Numbered from the stretch's first letter, positions 51,784 to 60,960 are shown. The stretch is DNA of 64,000 nucleotides from JBMYZL01 sp049610385 (GCA_049610385.1 JBMYZL010000003.1:62001-126000), one strand, 5' to 3'. Made by a program: numbers and translations. The notes: generated by a model not told the origin, from the sequence alone.

Positions 51784-53979
51784 ATGCAAGATGGTCCACG
51801 GCTTGCCCGCCATTCCAAATCCACTAAAACAGGTATTGCGCCATCCAATTCAGCAGTCGATTTTTGCGCTGTGAATCCCGTCCACTCTCACCCTGCAACT
51901 TTGCGCATTGCCCTCATCGGGAACCCCAACTGTGGGAAAACCACCTTGTTCAATCGGTTGACTGGCAGCCGTGGGAAAGTTGGGAACATGCCTGGCGTCA
52001 CCGTGTCTGCAGCGACAGCGCCGATGCAGGCCGAACCGAATTGGACCTTGGTTGATTTGCCAGGTACCTACAGTTTGTTTGCTGATAGCCCGGATGAACG
52101 AGTGACCCAGACTGAATTGCTCGGGGGGCAAGTGGACGCGGTTTGGTTGGTTTTGGACTCCGGGGCTTTGAGAAGCAGCCTCTTCCTGCTTTTGCAAGTC
52201 ATGGAATTGGGATTCCCTGTGGCGGTCATTGTCAATGTCACCGACAACACCACCGTTCAAGTGGAAGCCATGCAAAATGAACTGGGCGTTGATGTCGTGG
52301 AATTCGATGCCGTGCGAACGCCTCAGGAGGACTTGGATGGCCGCATTCGCTCGTTGCAGGTTCGCAGCGGTGCCCCGGATGGCCTTTGCCAACGACTCTC
52401 GAATTGGGATGAACTGAAGTCATTGTTGCGTCCCGCTTTTGGTGACATGAGTGATGCCTGGTTGAATCACTTGGTGCGTCGAAATGACGTGGCGAAATGG
52501 CTGGATGATCGGAAGCAGCAGGCCCTCGCATTTGCCCGCGAACATGTGGCCCCAACCCCTGCAGCCCTGCAACTGGAAGACGCTGGCTGGCGAATGGAAA
52601 CCGTTCGAAAACTGAGCGCAAGTTTTCTGCCCGAACCCACCCCAGAAGACAAAAGGGCCTTGGCAGAATCTGCCCAGAAAACCACCCGTGCCGATGCCAT
52701 CCTCACACATCCTCTTTGGGGCCATGTAATTTTGGGTGTCGTGTTTTTCTGGATCTTCCAGGCGGTCTACGCTTGGGCATCATGGCCGATGGATCAAGTG
52801 GATGCTGCGTTTGGATGGCTCATTGCGACCCTCGAGAACATGGCGCCGGACACTTGGTGGAGAAGCATGCTGCTCGATGGATTGCTCTCCGGCATTGCAG
52901 GGATTGTGGTTTTTGTCCCGCAGATCATGATTTTGTTTGGCTTGACCGCGGCATTGGACCAAACCGGGTACATGGCCCGTGTCGGTTTCCTCGGTGACCG
53001 TTTTTTGGCACGTATTGGACTGAATGGGCGCTCCATTGTCCCCCTCGTGGGGGGGATGGCTTGTGCGGTTCCCGCCGTGATGGCTGCCAGATCAATCCCC
53101 GGCAAACGTGAACGTTTGTTGACCATTTTGGTCACACCGTTGATGACTTGCAGTGCACGTCTTCCTGTCTATGCGTTCCTCATTGCTTTCATTGTTCCTG
53201 ATCAGCAGGTTCTTGGTGCGTGGTTCAACCTGCAGGGGTTGTTCCTCTTCGGAATTTATGTGCTGAGCACTTTGGCTGCGCTGGCGGTCGCTTTTGTGCT
53301 CCACCGGGGTCTACCTCAACGTTCTGAAGGCTCATTCACCATTGAATGGCCTGCTTATCGGTGGCCGCGACTGGCCGATATCGGCAGCGAAATGGCGAGC
53401 AAGGGATGGACCTTTGTCTCCAGCGCGGGCCAAATCATTTTGATTGTATCCATGGGGTTGTGGGGACTCGCACAATTTGGCCCTGGCGATGGAATGGATC
53501 AAGTGAATGCCCGGTATGCAAACTTGCCGGTAACAGCTGAGAATGAACTCGCTCGACAAGGAGAGCTCATGGAGGCATCATGGATCGGGCAAGTGGGGCA
53601 CTTCATCGAGCCCCTTGTCGCGCCACTCGGGTGTGACGGGAAGATGGGCATTGCCATTCTCACCTCATTTGCGGCACGTGAAGTTTTTGTGGGTACCATG
53701 AGCACGCTTTATCCCACTGCAGCTTCAGAAGATGGCAGCATCCGTGCACTCCAAAAGCGGCTGTCTTCGGAAATTCACCCCAACACAGGGAAACCCCTGC
53801 TGAATCCAGCATCAGCTGCGTCATTGATCCTCTTCTACATGTTTGCCATGCAATGCATGAGCACGGTAGCCATTGTACAACGTGAATTGAAATCTTGGAC
53901 TTGGGCACTGGGTCAAGCGGTTGTTTTCACCGCGTTGGCCTATGGTTTGGCTTCCCTGGCTTACCAAATCATGTCTTGA
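51784..53979 (+). CDS. feoB: Ferrous iron transporter FeoB
   Basis: FeoB imports Fe(II) across the inner membrane. From the ATG at 51784 it is 731 aa; a GTG at 51871 is also possible and would start closer to the G domain. The G domain has GNPNCGKTT (G1), the switch segment NMPGVTVS, DLPGTYSL (G3) and NVTD (G4). A helical linker follows, then a membrane part with the two Gate motifs, including MTCSARLPVYAFLI, and TSFAAREVFVGTMSTLYP. FeoA lies next to it but on the other strand. The 270 bases before the gene hold nothing I can identify. Confidence 0.95.
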   Translation: MQDGPRLARHSKSTKTGIAPSNSAVDFCAVNPVHSHPATLRIALIGNPNCGKTTLFNRLTGSRGKVGNMPGVTVSAATAPMQAEPNWTLVDLPGTYSLFADSPDERVTQTELLGGQVDAVWLVLDSGALRSSLFLLLQVMELGFPVAVIVNVTDNTTVQVEAMQNELGVDVVEFDAVRTPQEDLDGRIRSLQVRSGAPDGLCQRLSNWDELKSLLRPAFGDMSDAWLNHLVRRNDVAKWLDDRKQQALAFAREHVAPTPAALQLEDAGWRMETVRKLSASFLPEPTPEDKRALAESAQKTTRADAILTHPLWGHVILGVVFFWIFQAVYAWASWPMDQVDAAFGWLIATLENMAPDTWWRSMLLDGLLSGIAGIVVFVPQIMILFGLTAALDQTGYMARVGFLGDRFLARIGLNGRSIVPLVGGMACAVPAVMAARSIPGKRERLLTILVTPLMTCSARLPVYAFLIAFIVPDQQVLGAWFNLQGLFLFGIYVLSTLAALAVAFVLHRGLPQRSEGSFTIEWPAYRWPRLADIGSEMASKGWTFVSSAGQIILIVSMGLWGLAQFGPGDGMDQVNARYANLPVTAENELARQGELMEASWIGQVGHFIEPLVAPLGCDGKMGIAILTSFAAREVFVGTMSTLYPTAASEDGSIRALQKRLSSEIHPNTGKPLLNPASAASLILFYMFAMQCMSTVAIVQRELKSWTWALGQAVVFTALAYGLASLAYQIMS

Positions 53980-53989
53980 CACCGCCCCC

Positions 53990-54280
53990 TCAGCTCAATT
54001 GCCCATGCCCTTGGACCTTTGATTTTGTCCCAACTTCTGCCCCTGCAGGTGTCTCCATGCGCACCCACAAATGCTCAGCAGCCTGACGTCTCAATGCCAG
54101 TTTTCGACCGCAGGAGTGAATGGCCATGGGACCGCGACCGGGCGCAACATGGGCCACTGTTACGGATTCTCCCGGACAGCAACCCATCTCAATCAATGCC
54201 ATCACCGCTTCGGGATTTTCGACATGATCAATTACCCCCACTTCCAAAGGGGACAACTCGGAAAGTCGCTTCATGCGCAT
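53990..54280 (-). CDS. feoA: FeoA-domain protein
   Basis: A small SH3-like partner of FeoB, 96 aa from the ATG at 54280 or 94 from 54274. The domain runs from LSELSPLEVGVIDHV through MALIEMGCCPGESVTVAHVAPGRGPMAIHSCGRKLALRRQAAEHLWVR, the usual FeoA strand order with the conserved MG and ALR residues. The C-terminus has a short extra tail. It ends 10 bases from the end of feoB, facing it, so the two cannot share a transcript. A TAnnTTTG box lies 4 bases before the ATG at 54280. Confidence 0.88.
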   Translation of the reverse strand: MRMKRLSELSPLEVGVIDHVENPEAVMALIEMGCCPGESVTVAHVAPGRGPMAIHSCGRKLALRRQAAEHLWVRMETPAGAEVGTKSKVQGHGQLS

Positions 54281-54284
54281 CAAG

Positions 54285-54292
54285 CAAAGGTA
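54285..54292 (-). promoter_or_regulatory. Putative promoter -7 box (TACCTTTG) abutting feoA
   Basis: TACCTTTG on the minus strand with four bases (CTTG) before the ATG at 54280. If this is the promoter, the message starts at or within the first codons and translation may begin at 54274. Confidence 0.4.
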
Positions 54293-54369
54293 GCGGGGCA
54301 TCCTCCCATTTGCCATCCCGCGAAAGCGGTATTTGGAACCGGTCCAAATAAGTGCCTTACATTTTGCCC

Positions 54370-55842
54370 ATGCAACAGTTTTTGATTTTCACCATGATTC
54401 TCATCGGTGTGAACACCCTCCATGCCCAAGCACCGGTCATCACTTGGAACACGGCCCCCATCGAAGTCGCTGAAAATGACTTTGGCCATCTTTCCCCACG
54501 GATGGTGCTCGATGGCGACGGTTGGCCTGTCATCACATTTGGCAAAAATGGCTCCTACCATTGTGCCACTTGGAACACAGAAGAATCCGCATTCAATCCC
54601 CCGGTCGTTCTGGTTGAATCCGGGGTGTTCTTATCGGACAGTGAAGGACCAAGAATGGCTGCCCATGGAGACTCCATCTTGGTGACTTACATGGTCTCCG
54701 GTCAGTGGGCCACAGGCGCTCGTGGTTTGTTTTCCGGGAATGGAGGCCAAACTTGGTCCGAACCCTTCCCTCTCGTTTCACCCGACGTCACCGAAGACCA
54801 CTTCATGCCTGTGCCCGCATTCGATCAGGATGGGGTCCCTTTTGTGGCCATCAAATTGGGCAATCCCCCCAATGTTTCAGAAGGGTTGTTGCGACCTGCA
54901 GATGAAATCACAGGGCTGTGGCTGGATGCCATTTCCACCAGTGAAAACGCCGCAGGAGAGGCCATCTGCGAGTGTTGCCCGTCCAACCCGTTCTTCCACA
55001 ACAGCCGATACTGGAATGTAGTCCGCAACAACAACGACAACATCCGGGACATGTGGCTTTTGGGCTCTTCCGAAGACAACCCGACAGATTGGCCCTTGGC
55101 CATGGATTTGGACAACACGGACTGGTGGATCAGCGGTTGCCCTGCCACAGGGGCCCAAACCGCCGGCCCAACTTCAAGCGGCGAACATTGGTCCGTCTTT
55201 ATGAGTGCAGGTGGGGACAGCGGAATGTCTCTTGTGTACCTCACCCGCATGACGCTGGATGAAGAGGCTTCAACATCTGTCATTTCAGAACCACTGACCC
55301 CCAATCAATTCTCCAATTCCCCCCAAAACCACCCCAGCATCAGTGTGTCTTCCAACTGGGCTGCTGTAGCATGGGAACAAAACACAGCTGGCTATGACAT
55401 CCAATTGGTTCTCAGCAATCATGAAGGTGCCAGTCTGTGGGACAATGCCATCAACCTCACGGAAGCCCAAGGAGGCCAACATCGTCAGCCCACGGTCATT
55501 CTCGATGGAGATGCACTGCATTTGGCCTGGAAAAATTCCATGACGGGATCGGTGCAATATATGTGTGGATTCGTCAACGCAGGAACCACAGGCATTGGCG
55601 ATTCCGCGAACGACTCACCGTGCATTTTGCATGCCGACGGCACAAGTTTGCATTTGGGCATCCCCAACCATTGGGATCAGCCCATTCGTTATGTAATCAA
55701 TGACATCGGCGGACGCGCCATGCGGTCTGGTCATTTGCGAATGGACGGCACCATTTCCTTGGAGTCCACACCCAACGGTCCAACCATCCTTCAACTTTTT
55801 GATGGAAAAGGAAAAACGGCAACGCTCAAATGGGCGCATTGA
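54370..55842 (+). CDS. Exo-alpha-sialidase-like beta-propeller with CxCC motif, possibly T9SS-sorted
   Basis: 490 aa from the ATG at 54370, with a signal peptide ending LHAQ. Repeated blades (HLSPRMVLDGDGWPVITFGK, FSGNGGQTWSEPFPL with the BNR Asp-box form, SLVYLTRMTLDE, NHPSISVSSNWAAVAWEQ, RQPTVILDGDALHLAWK) fit a six-bladed sialidase-like propeller. In the middle, ICECCPSN (Cys 200, 202, 203) comes before YWNVVRNNNDNIRDMWL. I know the CxCC motif plus NIRD from a class of bacterial propeller proteins, but its role is unclear; metal or disulfide use is likely. The tail (from CILHADGTSLHLGI) looks like a short sorting-type beta-domain. Sialidase activity is not established. Confidence 0.7.
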   Translation: MQQFLIFTMILIGVNTLHAQAPVITWNTAPIEVAENDFGHLSPRMVLDGDGWPVITFGKNGSYHCATWNTEESAFNPPVVLVESGVFLSDSEGPRMAAHGDSILVTYMVSGQWATGARGLFSGNGGQTWSEPFPLVSPDVTEDHFMPVPAFDQDGVPFVAIKLGNPPNVSEGLLRPADEITGLWLDAISTSENAAGEAICECCPSNPFFHNSRYWNVVRNNNDNIRDMWLLGSSEDNPTDWPLAMDLDNTDWWISGCPATGAQTAGPTSSGEHWSVFMSAGGDSGMSLVYLTRMTLDEEASTSVISEPLTPNQFSNSPQNHPSISVSSNWAAVAWEQNTAGYDIQLVLSNHEGASLWDNAINLTEAQGGQHRQPTVILDGDALHLAWKNSMTGSVQYMCGFVNAGTTGIGDSANDSPCILHADGTSLHLGIPNHWDQPIRYVINDIGGRAMRSGHLRMDGTISLESTPNGPTILQLFDGKGKTATLKWAH

Positions 55843-58503
55843 TTATGGGCATGAGTCACCGAAGACGCCCAACAGTTCCAACAGGTCAACCACAGTCACC
55901 AACCCATCGCCCGTCAAATCACCCGGACACACCGTTTGATCATAAACACAAGACCCATCATCCATGGTCGAGTTTGGGTTGAAATTTGATGCGGCCGGGT
56001 AAGTGCATCCCGGTATGTCATCCGTGTCACAGATGCCATTGTTGTTCGTATCGCTCGGGCAATCATTTGTAGGAATGCAGGCGTCACAGGCATTGAAACA
56101 AACCACCGGAAGTTCGGCGGCTCCACTTGAAGGCACCACAAAATAACGGTTCGTGAATTCGCCTGTGGTCAGGGTGCAGGCGCCATCCTCCGTTGGGTCC
56201 AACGCCTCTCCAGCACTCCAATCGCCATTGACAAACTTGTATTCAATGGCCCCCGGTGGCAAATTCAAGGTGATGGAATACACGCCATCCCCATCCAAGT
56301 CGGACATCAGGTTGCAGGTGCCACACCACGCATCAATCGAACCTCCTGTCAAATAAACCGCACCGTTCAACAGGGTTTCATTGTTCATGTCCACATGAAA
56401 GGTGACACCCGAACCACCGCCGGTCCCAGAACCCGGATTGATGGCTTCTGCACCCGGGCGCGTCGCAATCCAATACAAGGTGTTTGTCAGGGTGTTTCCA
56501 TCATCATGGCCATTGAGCGTGTTCACTTCATCCCAAGCGGCCACAGGATCAATCACAGCGTGGGTACTGTAAATAAATCCCTTCCAACCATCACCGATGT
56601 CCGGGCTGTTCAGGGCTTGGGACATCACAGGATAGGCCTCTCCCACCCATACAGGTTCCAGCAATTCTTCTGTGATGGGGGTAAATGGCAACATCTGAAT
56701 GCCATGGATGAATTCAAGGTTGGCTCCGAAAAATGTCCCATGATCCACCTTTGTGCTCCACAATACGCCCACCACTTTACGAGAAGCATAGGGCTCGGGA
56801 TAAATGCCATCCCCCGAATCCACCTGCCAATATTTGTGGGTGCTTCGAATTTCGGTCGCGAGAAGGAAGCGTCCGAGATCGGCAAGGTCGGTTCGGCCTG
56901 TGGCCAATCCCCATAGATAAACACCATACCAAGCATTCACCGCCTCTGAACTGCTCTCTTGATTCCGACCATCACCAAACGCAAAAAGCCCTGAAGCCCA
57001 ACTGTGACCGACAAACCAATCCTTGTTGCGCGCTTGCGTATAATGGGGGTCACTGCTTGACGGATTGGCCAAATTTCGGACCAAATGATCCACCTCGTCG
57101 CCCCATTGTGCCGCCCAAGCCGCATCTTCCTTAGCCAACGCAGCGGCGGCGTACAAGAAATAACCATAGTGGAAATGGTGATCGTTGTAGACGCCCTGAT
57201 CAAATGATCCTCCGCTGGTCGTGATTACACCTCCCCAATCGGAATCATACCGGAGGGGATCGCTGTTGGTTCCAGACAACCAAGGCGTGAGGGCTGCCGA
57301 CAGATTGCTGCGGATGGCCGTTGCATGGCCTGTCTCCCCCAACTCATCAGCAATCAAGGCCAAGCGACCCAATGCAGCCAACTGCTTGCCTCCGAAATAC
57401 GTGTCACCCGCCGTAACTGGAAAATTCACATCTTCACCCAATGCCTCAACAATGGAAGGAACCAGGGCTTCTGGAATGGGGTTGGTGGACTCAAAACCTA
57501 TTGGAGTCAAGGACTCGGTCATGTTCCATTCGTTTGAGGTCACGCCCAACATGGATCCTTTGATGGTGGTCAAGGAACAATTGGGCGTTGTGGGCTCCGC
57601 CAATATGTCTTGTTGATGCGGAAGTGCGAACATCAATGGGGCCGTCGGGGTGTGGTTAGACATCGTTTCCGTCAACCAACTGAAAACGATCGACCCTTCA
57701 TTTCCATTGGCCTCCAAATCAACTGTTCCACCTACAGAAAAAGTGCCCACATGCGCATCCACAACATCGGCATCCATGTTCACCAATCCATCCCCTGAGG
57801 AGAGGACTGTCAAACGAATCTGCCCCGTCCATGGTGACTCCATTTGCAACCCATTTGAAACCACGGAGAAGGTAACCTCCTCACTCGTGTGCACAACCCA
57901 TGTGGATCCATTGTTCAAATTGCATTCAAATCGATTTCCAGTGTGCACACCTGGTGCATTGCCATTGACTGACAACAGCGCATGTATGGTGCTGATTCGC
58001 GGTGTCAAGGCCTCGTATTTCATCGTCAAACCCGACATGCCCCGTACCACAGGCGCTTGCATCGCTCCCGATCCGGCAGACCAGCTCAATGTCACCGACA
58101 AGTCATCAAAGGCAGACACTTCATGTGGCTCGGTTGCCAATTCCATTGCACCCAGAGTCCAATTGGCTACGAATGTAGACAACACGAAGTCTGCCGTCAC
58201 GACCTGACCTGGCATCGAAGCCTTCAATCCCTCTGGATGGGCTTGAACCAAGTACGGCAATGCATTGCATGTGTTGTCGCCTGAACCCAAAACAAAGTTT
58301 TGCCACCAACGGTTGGTAGGGACCGGCTGACTCAGCAGGTTGTCAGACCAAAATCCGCTCGGCGGCTGACTGCTTGAAATGGCAGGAAAAGGTGGCGCCT
58401 CTGAACCCAAAACAGAAACATCCCAGAGAGACTGACCGACAACATTCCCAGCCCCCACAAAACTTGAAATCAACACGCAGCAACAAATGGCAAAACTTCT
58501 CAT
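55843..58503 (-). CDS. GH81 endo-beta-1,3-glucanase with CBM-like and dockerin-like C-terminal modules
   Basis: 886 aa. A signal peptide (to about 23) leads to a GH81 catalytic region (about 25-690): QPVPTNRWWQNFVLG, then YDSDWGGVITTSG, YNDHHFHYGYFLYAAA, RNKDWFVGHSWASGLF and GRNQESSSEAVNAWYGVYLWG, the last with the catalytic Glu pair of the family. GH81 cuts beta-1,3-glucan such as laminarin or fungal and algal wall glucan. Residues 700-810 resemble a small starch-binding-like beta-sandwich (TFHVDMNNETLLNGAVYLTGG). Residues 811-858 carry GICDTDDIPGCTYPAASNFNP and MDDGSC, and 859-886 a single dockerin-like Ca-binding repeat. No T9SS sorting domain is seen. Its stop abuts the stop of the convergent gene at 55842. 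Confidence 0.92.
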   Translation of the reverse strand: MRSFAICCCVLISSFVGAGNVVGQSLWDVSVLGSEAPPFPAISSSQPPSGFWSDNLLSQPVPTNRWWQNFVLGSGDNTCNALPYLVQAHPEGLKASMPGQVVTADFVLSTFVANWTLGAMELATEPHEVSAFDDLSVTLSWSAGSGAMQAPVVRGMSGLTMKYEALTPRISTIHALLSVNGNAPGVHTGNRFECNLNNGSTWVVHTSEEVTFSVVSNGLQMESPWTGQIRLTVLSSGDGLVNMDADVVDAHVGTFSVGGTVDLEANGNEGSIVFSWLTETMSNHTPTAPLMFALPHQQDILAEPTTPNCSLTTIKGSMLGVTSNEWNMTESLTPIGFESTNPIPEALVPSIVEALGEDVNFPVTAGDTYFGGKQLAALGRLALIADELGETGHATAIRSNLSAALTPWLSGTNSDPLRYDSDWGGVITTSGGSFDQGVYNDHHFHYGYFLYAAAALAKEDAAWAAQWGDEVDHLVRNLANPSSSDPHYTQARNKDWFVGHSWASGLFAFGDGRNQESSSEAVNAWYGVYLWGLATGRTDLADLGRFLLATEIRSTHKYWQVDSGDGIYPEPYASRKVVGVLWSTKVDHGTFFGANLEFIHGIQMLPFTPITEELLEPVWVGEAYPVMSQALNSPDIGDGWKGFIYSTHAVIDPVAAWDEVNTLNGHDDGNTLTNTLYWIATRPGAEAINPGSGTGGGSGVTFHVDMNNETLLNGAVYLTGGSIDAWCGTCNLMSDLDGDGVYSITLNLPPGAIEYKFVNGDWSAGEALDPTEDGACTLTTGEFTNRYFVVPSSGAAELPVVCFNACDACIPTNDCPSDTNNNGICDTDDIPGCTYPAASNFNPNSTMDDGSCVYDQTVCPGDLTGDGLVTVVDLLELLGVFGDSCP

Positions 58504-58992
58504 GTTATAAACATACGAAAAATGGTCGAGCTCGATTAAATCAGATTAGACCTGTCAATCATTTGATGTGTCGATAATTATCCGCTGATGTCACCACTGA
58601 TTCTGGGCATTTCTGCCCGCATCCGCAATCATCGCTGTCCCCAAACCTGGGTCAATCACATCAAGCGAACACCCACGCCGCCATTCAAGAACCCTTTGTT
58701 TCTGTCTTCACGTCGGTCAGTCACCTGCAGATCAACTAGGGAACTTGCCTCAGAACTGAAACTGACACCACTGAACCAAAAACCCTGAACATCATCAACC
58801 TATTCAAATCATTCATGATAATGTAACCTCATCTGCTCATCATGAATCGACACATATCCCATCAAAATTCATCATTTGCTTGAAAACAGCATCTGCAATT
58901 GCGCAATGAATTGAATCCATCAAAAGACTGCTTGAATCGACCATCCAAAATCAACCGGCTAAACCATAGAGATTCATTGAAATTTAGGCCCT
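58504..58992. other. Intergenic region, no gene seen
   Basis: About 490 bases between the GH81 start and the tRNA terminator. Short frames are present, the longest being 66 codons on the plus strand at 58588, but none looks like protein. The right half is A/T-rich with many ATCAT and TTGAATCGA-like words and no clear repeat unit. It probably holds the GH81 promoter; a near match TATGTTTA lies directly before that ATG. Confidence 0.5.
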
Positions 58993-59027
58993 AAAAAAAA
59001 CCCCTGCTCGCAAAATGCAAACAGGGG
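58993..59027 (-). terminator. Intrinsic terminator of tRNA-Val
   Basis: On the minus strand CCCCTGTTTGC pairs with GCGAGCAGGGG (11 bp, two G-U pairs, loop ATTTT), followed by a run of eight T (plus-strand A-run 58993-59000). It lies 9 bases past the tRNA 3' end. Confidence 0.85.
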
Positions 59028-59036
59028 CCTCGAAAG

Positions 59037-59110
<74 letters not shown>

Positions 59111-59125
59111 AAATCAGCTGAATGG

Positions 59126-59156
59126 CAAAGATACTGATTTCAACTCCTTCGCTCAA
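59126..59156 (-). promoter_or_regulatory. Promoter TTG-N20-TATCTTTG of tRNA-Val
   Basis: Minus strand: TTG (59156-59154), 20 bases, TATCTTTG (59133-59126), then 15 bases to the mature 5' end. The best promoter match in the window. Confidence 0.7.
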
Positions 59157-59181
59157 CAGATTGGACAAAATTGAGCCAAGA

Positions 59182-59571
59182 TTAATGCCGCTGATCCAAA
59201 GACCAGCGACCCGCTCCTGTGAGGACGAGAACCAAAAAGGGAAGCAGGAACAAAAGCGCGTGCTCTCGATCCCCGTATGAATCTCCAGCATGTGCCACAA
59301 ATGCGGCAACAAACATGGTGAACGCGGCGACTGAGGCGAACCATTTTGTCTTCCATCCGACGATAATGGCAATGGGCGCAACAAATTCCCCAACCACACA
59401 CAAGGACAGGGAAACAAAAGGCCCCATACCCATGAAATCCATGAAATTTACCGCCGAGGGCTCTGCGAGTCCTGCAATCCACTTGATCAACTTGGGCCAA
59501 CCATGCGTGAGCATCATGGCTGAAATGCCAACCCGAAGTACAAAAATTCCCGTATCTGACAAAGTTTTCAT
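59182..59571 (-). CDS. DoxX family membrane protein
   Basis: 129 aa from the ATG at 59571, with four hydrophobic helices. The N-terminus GIFVLRVGISAMMLTHGWPKLIKW and the middle VGEFVAPIAIIVGWKTKWFA fit the DoxX/SURF4-like family. Proposed roles range from quinone-linked redox to membrane homeostasis and none is established for this type. It begins 13 bases after the amt stop and is probably cotranscribed with it. Confidence 0.88.
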   Translation of the reverse strand: MKTLSDTGIFVLRVGISAMMLTHGWPKLIKWIAGLAEPSAVNFMDFMGMGPFVSLSLCVVGEFVAPIAIIVGWKTKWFASVAAFTMFVAAFVAHAGDSYGDREHALLFLLPFLVLVLTGAGRWSLDQRH

Positions 59572-59584
59572 CAACGCTGGATCA

Positions 59585-60883
59585 TCAATTCAACAAGGAT
59601 TCACCATGCTGGCTCTTGTCTAAACCGCGTTCTTCTTGATCCAAATTCACACGCATTGGAATCAGAAGGTTCACCAAAATAAACAAGACATAGGCACCGG
59701 CAAACGCAAATATCGTAACGCCAATCAATGCCACAACATGAATCCCGAATGCCGACCATCCACCGCCATGCACCAAACCCACCTCTCCTGCAAACAATGC
59801 GGTCATGATCATGCCCACCATGCCCCCAATGCCATGACTCGGAAATACATCCAATGTGTCATCAATAGAAGAACGATGTGCAATGCCAATCGCCGCATTG
59901 CAGATCAAAGCCGCAATGAATCCGATGAGGGCGCTTTCACCCAAGGTCACAAATCCAGCCGCTGGTGTGATTGAAACAAGCCCCACAATGGCGCCGATGC
60001 ACGCACCAACTGCTGACATCTTTCGATCCATAAACCGTTCATAAAACATCCAGGTGATCATCGCAGTCGCTGAGGCAATGTTGGTGTTGGCAAATGCCAC
60101 AACCGCGTCACCATTCGCACCGAAAGCACTTCCTGCATTGAAACCAAACCAACCAAACCAGAGCATTCCCGTTCCCAGGATGACAAACGGTATGTTTGCC
60201 GGTTCATCAGACGTATTTTTCTGGCGTTTGCCGAGAAAAAGTGCGCCCGCTAGAGCCGCCAAACCCGCCGACATGTGCACCACTGTTCCCCCTGCAAAAT
60301 CCAAAATCCCTGCCTGACGCAGCAACCCCTCAGGGTGCCATGTCATGTGGGCAAGTGGTGGATAAATGACCAGGCTGAACAACACCATGTACAAGATGTA
60401 GCTCCGAAACCGCACCCGGCCTGCCAAACTCCCGGTGATCAGAGCAGGTGTGATGATGGCAAATTTCATTTGAAACAAAGCAAAAAGCAGGAATGGAATC
60501 GTCTCTGCGAAAGCACCATTGGGCTCAATGCCCACGCCACGAAAAGCAAGAAAGGTCATCGGGTTTCCGATCATACCACCACAACTCTCCCCAAAACACA
60601 AGCTAAATCCAACCAAGACCCAAACCACTGAAACGACACCGAGCGCAACAAAACTTTGCAACATGGTCGAAATGATGTGCTTGCGATTGACCATACCGCC
60701 GTAAAAAAAAGCCAACCCAGGTGTCATCAGCAAGACAAAAGCACTCGACACAACCATCCATGCCATATCTCCAGTATCCAAATTGGACATCGCATCAAGG
60801 TCCAGCGGTTCACTGCCTCCACCAAACAACCAAATCAACAAAACAAACAGCCCTAGAAACAAAAAATTCAGGTGACGACCCAT
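59585..60883 (-). CDS. amt: Ammonium transporter, Amt family
   Basis: 432 aa from the ATG at 60883, with eleven helices in addition to an N-terminal hydrophobic signal-like segment. Motifs include DTGDMAWMVVSSAFVLLMTPGLAFFYGGMV, the WVLVGFSLCFG helix, DFAGGTVVHMSAGLAALAGAL with the first pore His, and SHGIGGMVGMI with the second. It takes up ammonium in nitrogen-poor conditions. No glnK/P-II gene is next to it in the window, unlike many amt loci. Upstream of it, 60884-61306 is without a confident gene. Confidence 0.95.
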   Translation of the reverse strand: MGRHLNFLFLGLFVLLIWLFGGGSEPLDLDAMSNLDTGDMAWMVVSSAFVLLMTPGLAFFYGGMVNRKHIISTMLQSFVALGVVSVVWVLVGFSLCFGESCGGMIGNPMTFLAFRGVGIEPNGAFAETIPFLLFALFQMKFAIITPALITGSLAGRVRFRSYILYMVLFSLVIYPPLAHMTWHPEGLLRQAGILDFAGGTVVHMSAGLAALAGALFLGKRQKNTSDEPANIPFVILGTGMLWFGWFGFNAGSAFGANGDAVVAFANTNIASATAMITWMFYERFMDRKMSAVGACIGAIVGLVSITPAAGFVTLGESALIGFIAALICNAAIGIAHRSSIDDTLDVFPSHGIGGMVGMIMTALFAGEVGLVHGGGWSAFGIHVVALIGVTIFAFAGAYVLFILVNLLIPMRVNLDQEERGLDKSQHGESLLN

Positions 60884-60960
60884 GAGAGACAAATTGATTT
60901 TGAAAACCTTAATGGCTTCGGATCATTGCCGAGTGGCCGCTAAATTATCGGCGAATTGCA

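Noticed and set aside
58588..58788. 66-codon plus-strand frame upstream of the tRNA
   Set aside because: No similarity, basic composition typical of non-coding DNA, no start signal.
58780..58980. Repeated ATCAT and TTGAATCGA-like words, considered as a repeat array or iteron origin
   Set aside because: Word spacing is irregular and copies are short and imperfect; no direct-repeat unit or spacer pattern as in CRISPR or iterons.
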